A DNA stretch of 14,535 bases, taken from the NCBI GenBank assembly GCA_019322375.1, contig JAHWIP010000075.1, forward strand, positions 1-14,535, given 5' to 3'. Shown here piece after piece: positions 9,048-14,535 of this stretch. Below the pieces are notes generated by a model. It was not told the DNA's origin. It ran no database searches and saw nothing but the letters and a program-made list of their open reading frames with translations. Made by a program: the position numbers and the translations under genes. Position 1 is the stretch's first letter. Each line of letters opens with the position of its first letter. The stretch comes from Candidatus Woesearchaeota archaeon (GTDB lineage: Archaea > Nanobdellota > Nanobdellia > Woesearchaeales > SM23-78).

Positions 9048-11570
9048 ATGAATATACGAAAGACAGTAAAAAAAATAGCAGCTCTGGTTGCTGGAACAAC
9101 CATGGTAGGAGCCACTATCATGGGAGCAATGGCACTGGACCTAAGCGACTACCCCGCACCTTTTGTGTCCGGCGGCGTTTTCGACGGTAAAATCGTTGTG
9201 GGAGCTAATGCAGCTACCTCAGACGTCGTAGGAGCAATAGACCTAGCAGCAAGTCTACAAGCAGAAGCAACAAGTGTCTCAGAGATAAACATACCTGGAG
9301 CAGCAGGTACAGCAACAGTAACAGGAGACTCAGCAGAGTTTAAGACTGGCTCAGACATAGTAAGAATAGGAGAGGAAATTGGAAGCACAGCAAACGATGG
9401 AGTAAAGCAAACCTTTACTGCCAATGACTTGGAAGCGCTAAAGTCAGGTGTGTTTGACACAGGTGAAAGTTCAAAACCAGTTAAGCAGTACCTGAAATTT
9501 GGTGACACCAACGCTACTGTTGAGTATGAGCAGAATGATGACGACATAACAGCAGACTTCCTTAAATTTCCTGACGGCGAAGACATGTTTGAGTACCACC
9601 TTGAATTCACAGAAGGAGCAGTAGCAGACATAGAGTCAGGAGGAGCATTGCAAGATATTGAGAGTGAAGTCTTAACAATCTTAGGTGCGCCTTTTACCAT
9701 TGTAGACGCAGACCTAGATGCAGGTAATCAAATAGATCTGACCTTGCTAGGTGGAGAAGTTGCTGACACACTAAGAGACGGCGAGACCAAGACCTATACC
9801 ATCAAAGGTGTAGACTATGAGGTTACAGCTGTCTTTATTGCCAGTGATGACCAGTCAGCCAAGCTAAGTGTTAATGGAATGCTGACCAAAGAGCTAGAAG
9901 AGGGAGAAACAGATGTGCTTGGAGCAGACGTAACAGTTGGTGTCCAGGAAATCCTGACCAACCAAAGGGAAGGGATTGTAGAGTTCTACCTTGGAGCTAA
10001 CAAACTTGAGATGACAGACAGTGACTACACCAATGGAGCCTATGCTGAGGAATCAGTAAAGGTTGGTGGAGAAAGGATTGACAACGCATGGCTTGATATA
10101 AAGGCTACCAACTCAACAGCAGATGATGAGATAACCTTGAATTATATCAAGTACAAGGTAGAAGCTGACGACGATATCTGGGTGCCAGCAGGCAAAGGCT
10201 TGAAAGAGTTCTTAGAAGAGCCAGAAGCAATGCTAACAGGAACCTGGGACGTTCTGTACGCAGGTCTGATGGAGACAGGAGTGACTACCATTAAGATCGA
10301 TGCAGTTTCTGACCACAGCTATGACATGGAGTTTGAGAATGTCAATGGAGACATGTACGACTTTCCACTCCTGACCAACAAGGACGGCACTTTTAAGTAT
10401 GGTGATGATGATGATGACATCGTCTTTATAGAGCCATATACAGCCACAGTAACTGGTTTGGACAATGAGACTTTCATCTCTGATGACGACTACTTTGTGG
10501 TGTCAGACAGTGCAACCAGTCTTACCAGTGATACAGTTGTTACCAGTATAATGAGATATAAATCTTTAAGCAGTGGCGACAATACTGTAACCTTCCAGGA
10601 CACAGCAGGAGACACAGTGGTTGTTTCCTATACAGGAATTCCTGGTGCAGGTGCAACTGGTGAGCTAATAGTTGGTGGTGCAAGTCACGACTTCTGGGTC
10701 GGTAATGAATCAACAACAGCATCAGAGGACTATGCCTTGGCAGTGGACCTTGACTCATCTGGCGCTGTTGACAGTGGAGAAGTCTTCCTTGTTACAAGAG
10801 GAGGCGCAATCATTGACCTGGGAACCCAGACCTTTAGTTTGGGAGCAGCTAAGGATAATCTGACCAACCCTGAAACAGCATTAGAAGCAAACACAGTGAT
10901 AAACATCACAACACCAACAGACAACTTTGACGAGTCTGATGACACAGGAACCAACTGGATAGCTATACAAATTAATGAGACCAGTGGAAACGAAGTGGAC
11001 CTAAGTGTAACAGAGCCAGGCTTGTATGAATGGGAAGATGATGAGGACTTTGATCTGGGAATGACCAGCTATGGTGCATTTGTAAAGCACTACAACCCAA
11101 GCGGTGATGAAGCAGACGAAGTTGTTGTCGAGTACCCACTTGTGCAAAGAGGAGCTCAGGTCTTTGTGACAGCAGGAGTAGTTGAAGTCAATGAAGGAAC
11201 TATGGGAGCTAGTGGAAGTGTTGAAACAACTGATGTGAACCCAATCGCTGTAGGATTGGCAGTGCTTGACACAGACGCACCAACTGTTGGAACAGAGAAC
11301 ATGATTGTGGTTGGCGGTCCATGTGCTAACATCGTAGCTAAAGAACTAATGGGTAACCCAGAGAACTGTGCAGAAGGCTTTGAGCCAGGAAAAGCAGTTA
11401 TCAAGCTGTGGGCTGATAAGAATGCTATGCTGGTTGCAGGTTATGAAGCACAGGAAACCCTTGGAGCTTGCTATGTATTAGCTGACTACGAGGACTATGC
11501 TCTGTCAGGAACAGAGCTCGAAGTCGTTGTAGCTGACCTGAACACAATAACTGTTAACCCAGTTAGCTAA
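9048..11570 (+). CDS. S-layer protein
   Basis: The 840-residue protein has a basic signal peptide with likely cleavage after AMA (residue 29), then DLSDYPAPFV and GKIVVGANAATSDVVGAIDL, the N-terminal signature of archaeal S-layer proteins of the PF05123/PF05124 type. The middle is acidic and beta-rich, with a run GDDDDD near residue 448. The C-terminal part (from about 730) holds VGLAVLDTDAPTVGTENMIV, GGPCANIVAKELMGNPENC and LGACYVLADY; its three cysteines (759, 774, 808) appear to be the only ones. There is no C-terminal membrane helix, so anchoring must occur in another way. It would form the outer paracrystalline coat. A strong promoter, a GGAGGTG site and a structured leader suit a very abundant product. 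Confidence 0.94.
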   Translation: MNIRKTVKKIAALVAGTTMVGATIMGAMALDLSDYPAPFVSGGVFDGKIVVGANAATSDVVGAIDLAASLQAEATSVSEINIPGAAGTATVTGDSAEFKTGSDIVRIGEEIGSTANDGVKQTFTANDLEALKSGVFDTGESSKPVKQYLKFGDTNATVEYEQNDDDITADFLKFPDGEDMFEYHLEFTEGAVADIESGGALQDIESEVLTILGAPFTIVDADLDAGNQIDLTLLGGEVADTLRDGETKTYTIKGVDYEVTAVFIASDDQSAKLSVNGMLTKELEEGETDVLGADVTVGVQEILTNQREGIVEFYLGANKLEMTDSDYTNGAYAEESVKVGGERIDNAWLDIKATNSTADDEITLNYIKYKVEADDDIWVPAGKGLKEFLEEPEAMLTGTWDVLYAGLMETGVTTIKIDAVSDHSYDMEFENVNGDMYDFPLLTNKDGTFKYGDDDDDIVFIEPYTATVTGLDNETFISDDDYFVVSDSATSLTSDTVVTSIMRYKSLSSGDNTVTFQDTAGDTVVVSYTGIPGAGATGELIVGGASHDFWVGNESTTASEDYALAVDLDSSGAVDSGEVFLVTRGGAIIDLGTQTFSLGAAKDNLTNPETALEANTVINITTPTDNFDESDDTGTNWIAIQINETSGNEVDLSVTEPGLYEWEDDEDFDLGMTSYGAFVKHYNPSGDEADEVVVEYPLVQRGAQVFVTAGVVEVNEGTMGASGSVETTDVNPIAVGLAVLDTDAPTVGTENMIVVGGPCANIVAKELMGNPENCAEGFEPGKAVIKLWADKNAMLVAGYEAQETLGACYVLADYEDYALSGTELEVVVADLNTITVNPVS

Positions 11571-11681
11571 AAATAAAATTTTTTCTTTTTTTTCTTTGTT
11601 TTTTTTAAAGAAAAACTCAAAATTTCTACTTTTGTTGTTATTTTTCTTTTATTTTTCTTTTTCTGTTTTTTTGTTAAGAAA
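11571..11681 (+). terminator. T-rich S-layer 3' region
   Basis: Immediately after the S-layer stop codon the plus strand has repeated runs of 5-8 T (for example 11579-11584 and 11600-11607), and more to about 11672. Archaeal RNA polymerase stops at such runs, so this is a likely multi-site terminator. No gene is seen here. Confidence 0.6.
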
Positions 11682-11696
11682 CGAAAAATTTATATC
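11682..11696 (+). promoter_or_regulatory. Promoter of the secreted multi-domain protein gene
   Basis: CGAAAAATTTATATC matches the local BRE-TATA pattern, about 33 bp before ATG 11723, giving a leader of only a few nucleotides. Confidence 0.6.
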
Positions 11697-11722
11697 TATG
11701 AAATTCAGGGTTTATAATAAGC

Positions 11723-13591
11723 ATGAAATCAATAAAAGAATTTTTTGTTCTGATAAGCATATTCTTACTGCTTATACTATCATTCCCTTTAGCACAGGCA
11801 AAAAGCCTTCATGGAGCCTGGCATTATTCAGGGGATACGTTTACTGTGGAGGATGATGTTTTCCTGGTCACGCATTATAATTTCGAGGACATGACAGTTG
11901 TTCTTTATGTAAATGATGATTCATATGTGATTAATGAAGGCGACTGCAAGTTAACTCCTACAAGGCAGTATTGTATTGACGAGATATTCAGAGACCTAGC
12001 AGGTGCTGATGAAGATGATCCTATAAAGTTTGAGGAAGGAGTGGTTTATGCAGGTATATATATTAAAATAGACACGCGCGGCCCTGAGATAAGTGTTTCC
12101 AGGGACTTCTCAGCCACCAAACCTGAGCTTAATGAAGAGGTAAGTGTAGATGTGACTGTTAAGAATGAGGGTACTGAAAACGCAGGCTCATTTATTTATG
12201 AAGAATCTTTTCCTGAAGAGGTTATTGTGACATCCTCGTCTTTTGGCACTCAAAGGACGTATAGAAGCGTCATTTATGAAACAAAGAGTATAGCTATTGA
12301 TGATGAGAAAACCTTTTCTTACAGATTTAAAGTAACTGATTATATCAAGTTCACTTCTTCTCCAGAAGCATCTTATATGTATGAGGGCACTCAGAACAGT
12401 GTTAAGATTTCTGATAAGAAAGTTGAGGTAACCAAGCCTTATGATTTTAAAGTAACTCTTTCTCCCAAGAGTGTTGAGACCACTGATCAGACTGCTTTGA
12501 GTATCAAGATTGAAAATGAAGTTTCAGATAATATAGAGGTGGAGGAGCTTAAAATAACCATACCGCCTTTTGTTTCATTACAGACTAGGCTTGGAGAGCT
12601 TGAGAAGAAAAATGAGAATTATTATTGGAGCGGGAGCATAGAGCCTGAGAAGTACAAAATGTTAAATCTGCTTTTAAAACCTCTTAAGTCAGGCGTATAC
12701 GAGATTCCTGCTACTCTTAACGTAACAGATTCTGATGGAAAAGAGTTTTCTGATTCAGAAAAAGTCACTCTTACCTCTAAGATTATTGATTTAGAACCAA
12801 TTCTTTCAGTTCGTGACTCAAGTGTTTCTGAAGGAGCAGATTTCAGGGTGGCTTTCTCTGTTAAGAATCCCAATAAGAGAGTGGGTTTTAAGAACATCAA
12901 TGCAAGTGTTGTGAGCGAGATATTCCCTGACATGAAAGTAGAGTTAGAGGAATTATTGCCTGACAAGACCCAGACACTGATAGTTGATGACGCCTTAACA
13001 GCGCCTTTTCTTGACGAGAAAAAAAATTATAATATAGAGGCATTAGGAAGCTATGATACCACTACTAACGAGCGTTTTGAATTCTCAGAAAAAGAAACCC
13101 TTACTGTGACGCCTGTGAGCCAGGCCATATCTATAATTCAAAGCACTGATAAGAAAGAAGCAGATGCTGGAGGAAACATCACAGTAACTGTTAAGATAAA
13201 GAATAATAATGAAGAAGCAATACAGGTAAATGTTTATGATAAGTATCCTGGGGATGTTAATCTTATAGGCGGCAAGACAAGCGGGACAGTGTTTTTTGAA
13301 GATGCAGGAACAGAACAAGCCTACACTTACAAATTACAGATTCCGCTGACATATGATAAAGAAGAATTAGAAATAATATCAAGTGCAACCATAGAAGAAA
13401 AAGACTTTTCTGATGATAAGACCCTGACTATTAAAGTCAAACCTCCAGAACCTGAAGAAGAGGAAGAGCCAGAGGAAGAACCAGAGATAAAACCAGAATT
13501 AGAGCAGGAGAAAGAGAAAAAACCAGGGTTTCTTGAAAAAGTGGTTAATGCGGTAGCTGGTTTCTTTAAAAGACTGTTGGGGATTGATTAG
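11723..13591 (+). CDS. Secreted multi-domain surface protein with C-terminal amphipathic helix
   Basis: The 622-residue protein has a signal peptide (cleavage near AQA-K, residue 26) and an N-terminal domain with two cysteines (C75, C84). Then come three or four Ig-like beta domains of about 100 residues in the CARDB/DUF11 style, with lines such as KPELNEEVSVDVTVKNEGTE and EADAGGNITVTVKIKNNNEE. A Pro/Glu linker (about 574-598) follows, and the last 20 residues form a basic amphipathic helix (GFLEKVVNAVAGFFKRLLG). It resembles surface proteins of archaea with repeated stalk domains. The C-terminal helix may bind the membrane or serve as a sorting tail; this is inference. It follows the S-layer gene but has its own promoter. 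The exact family is not recognised. Confidence 0.85.
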   Translation: MKSIKEFFVLISIFLLLILSFPLAQAKSLHGAWHYSGDTFTVEDDVFLVTHYNFEDMTVVLYVNDDSYVINEGDCKLTPTRQYCIDEIFRDLAGADEDDPIKFEEGVVYAGIYIKIDTRGPEISVSRDFSATKPELNEEVSVDVTVKNEGTENAGSFIYEESFPEEVIVTSSSFGTQRTYRSVIYETKSIAIDDEKTFSYRFKVTDYIKFTSSPEASYMYEGTQNSVKISDKKVEVTKPYDFKVTLSPKSVETTDQTALSIKIENEVSDNIEVEELKITIPPFVSLQTRLGELEKKNENYYWSGSIEPEKYKMLNLLLKPLKSGVYEIPATLNVTDSDGKEFSDSEKVTLTSKIIDLEPILSVRDSSVSEGADFRVAFSVKNPNKRVGFKNINASVVSEIFPDMKVELEELLPDKTQTLIVDDALTAPFLDEKKNYNIEALGSYDTTTNERFEFSEKETLTVTPVSQAISIIQSTDKKEADAGGNITVTVKIKNNNEEAIQVNVYDKYPGDVNLIGGKTSGTVFFEDAGTEQAYTYKLQIPLTYDKEELEIISSATIEEKDFSDDKTLTIKVKPPEPEEEEEPEEEPEIKPELEQEKEKKPGFLEKVVNAVAGFFKRLLGID

Positions 13592-13616
13592 TAAAGCCTG
13601 TACTTACTGCTTTACT
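13590..13616. terminator. Hairpin between convergent genes
   Basis: AGTAAAGC (13590-13597) and GCTTTACT (13609-13616) form a perfect 8-bp stem with an 11-nt loop. It spans the last base of one stop codon and all of the other, in the 12-bp gap between the surface protein and radical SAM genes. A bidirectional terminator or end-protecting hairpin is likely; no long T-run follows directly. Confidence 0.5.
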
Positions 13617-14535
13617 CCTCTAAAAATATTATGCTTATCCCTGATAATCCTTATCTTTATTTCAGAGTTAACCCTTCTATTTGTAGCGTTCTCGACGATA
13701 ATTGCTCTGCTCTTGTAAACACCTATCTTTTCTCCTCTGAAAGGACCGTCACACACAATCTTTGCTTTTACAAGTTGTTTCTTTTTGAAAGGCTTTTCAA
13801 GTTTAATATCTTCTCTTATATTAAAATCTTCTTTGCATAGTTTTAGTCTAAGATTATGTTTTTTTTCAAAGGGCTTTAGCATCTTAAAGAAACCTTCCCA
13901 ATTTCTCTGCTTAACAGGGTTTCTTCCTCGCTTGTAATTAAGAAAGTTCTGGATTCCTAGCACAGGGAAATCTGACTTTAATTTTTTCCCTGTATTAACC
14001 AGGTCTTTTAGTTGCTCATCATTCATGGTTGGCACAATCACCGGAGCAAGGAGCACACTGGTTTTTTTACCTGCATAGTCAATCATTTCAAGCATGTGTT
14101 TAAGATTGTAATTAGTGCCTGCTAATAATTTGCACTTTTTCTCGTCGAGAGCGTTGAGGGAGATGTTGAACCTGGTAAGGCCTGCTTCTGCTAACTCATT
14201 AATTAATTTTTTTGTTAGCAAAGTGCCGCTGGTGTCTATGGATATTATTTTTACCTTAGGATTCTTTTTTAAGTCTCTAATTAGTTCAACAAGAGGGGCA
14301 TATAGAAGAGGCTCTCCCTGGGGGCCAATATGAGCCTCAATAGGATGTTTTTTGTTTTTTATCAGGTTATTAAATTCCTGAACAAGATAATCCTTTTCAA
14401 CAACATAACCAGATGTTTTTTTTGAGCTAAGCCCAGCATCAACACTGCAGAAAACACAGTCAAGATTGCAGGCAGTGAGGGGTTTGACTTCTATACAATT
14501 AGTGTTCCTGTCGATTAATCCAAAAACACCTGTTC
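13604..14535 (-). CDS. Radical SAM protein (COG2100-like) with TRAM-like tail, N-terminus missing
   Basis: The frame is open to the window edge, so the N-terminus is missing; 309 residues are visible. They begin with TGVFGLIDRN and the radical SAM motif CNLDCVFC (visible residues 22-29, CX3CX2C), which binds the 4Fe-4S cluster that cleaves S-adenosylmethionine. HIGPQGEPLLYAPLVELI follows, with the GE-type SAM-binding motif (GPQGEP), then ISIDTSGTLLTKKLINELAE and TRFNISLNALDEKK of the radical SAM barrel. The last 65 residues (KKKQLVKAKIVCDGPFRGEK, then IGVYKSRAIIVENATNR) look like a TRAM domain, which binds RNA. This layout fits the archaeal COG2100 group, whose substrate is unknown; the TRAM tail suggests an RNA, by inference. 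A TTG at 14221 begins a shorter frame but lies within the barrel and is not the start. Confidence 0.9.
   Translation of the reverse strand, partial: TGVFGLIDRNTNCIEVKPLTACNLDCVFCSVDAGLSSKKTSGYVVEKDYLVQEFNNLIKNKKHPIEAHIGPQGEPLLYAPLVELIRDLKKNPKVKIISIDTSGTLLTKKLINELAEAGLTRFNISLNALDEKKCKLLAGTNYNLKHMLEMIDYAGKKTSVLLAPVIVPTMNDEQLKDLVNTGKKLKSDFPVLGIQNFLNYKRGRNPVKQRNWEGFFKMLKPFEKKHNLRLKLCKEDFNIREDIKLEKPFKKKQLVKAKIVCDGPFRGEKIGVYKSRAIIVENATNRRVNSEIKIRIIRDKHNIFRGVKQ

Overview
The window reads as a chromosomal stretch of an archaeon, most plausibly a DPANN lineage of the Woesearchaeota/Pacearchaeota kind; that placement is inferred from gene content, not from a marker phylogeny. The archaeal signs are aIF1A, eS8, eL37, an archaeal Sm-like protein, a DUF134/NifX-like cluster, an archaeal-type S-layer protein, a tRNA with a bulge-helix-bulge intron at 37/38 and no encoded CCA, and TATA boxes (core gAAAAcTTTATAaa) 25-30 bp upstream of starts, several of which would give leaderless mRNAs. 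A bacterial-style signal peptidase II (LspA) is the odd gene out.

Layout. 1-115 (-): N-terminal end of an unknown gene. 301-633 (+): aIF1A. 719-2422 (-): lspA and two unknown proteins, one coiled-coil and one membrane-anchored, each with its own promoter. 2573-5136 (+): a metal/redox-type operon of DUF5320, two half-permeases of the COG0701 (ArsP-like) type, a NifX-like protein, DUF134 and a ZIP transporter, preceded by two copies of a palindromic operator-like sequence. 5186-6391 (+): a secreted thioredoxin-CcdA fusion. 6403-7349 (-): a MerR-like HTH protein and eS8. 7481-8304 (+): PC4-like protein, LSm and eL37.

8388-8695 holds the strangest DNA. Two 65-bp hairpin repeats each begin with the first 13 nt of a tRNA-Leu(UAG) gene. 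The tRNA gene itself follows in the same register and has a 29-nt anticodon-loop intron, a very long hairpin in the variable arm and an oversized D-loop. About 500 bp upstream, the LSm leader has a similar layout: the ribosome-binding site and start codon are duplicated around a block of AAA-loop mini-hairpins, the second ribosome-binding site lies in a hairpin, and a 32-codon leader ORF runs into it. Similar mini-hairpins sit between the convergent genes at 634-740.

8884-13591 (+) is the cell-surface region: an S-layer gene with a folded ~130-nt leader, then a secreted multi-domain protein with an acidic/proline linker and a C-terminal amphipathic helix. 13604-14535 (-) is a COG2100-like radical SAM protein with a TRAM-like tail, cut by the window edge.

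Together this is mostly core translation and RNA-binding genes, with an accessory metal/thiol module and a cell-envelope module. The most unusual signals are non-coding: the hairpin insertions at the starts of the tRNA and LSm genes, the S-layer leader, and the tandem operator of the metal operon.
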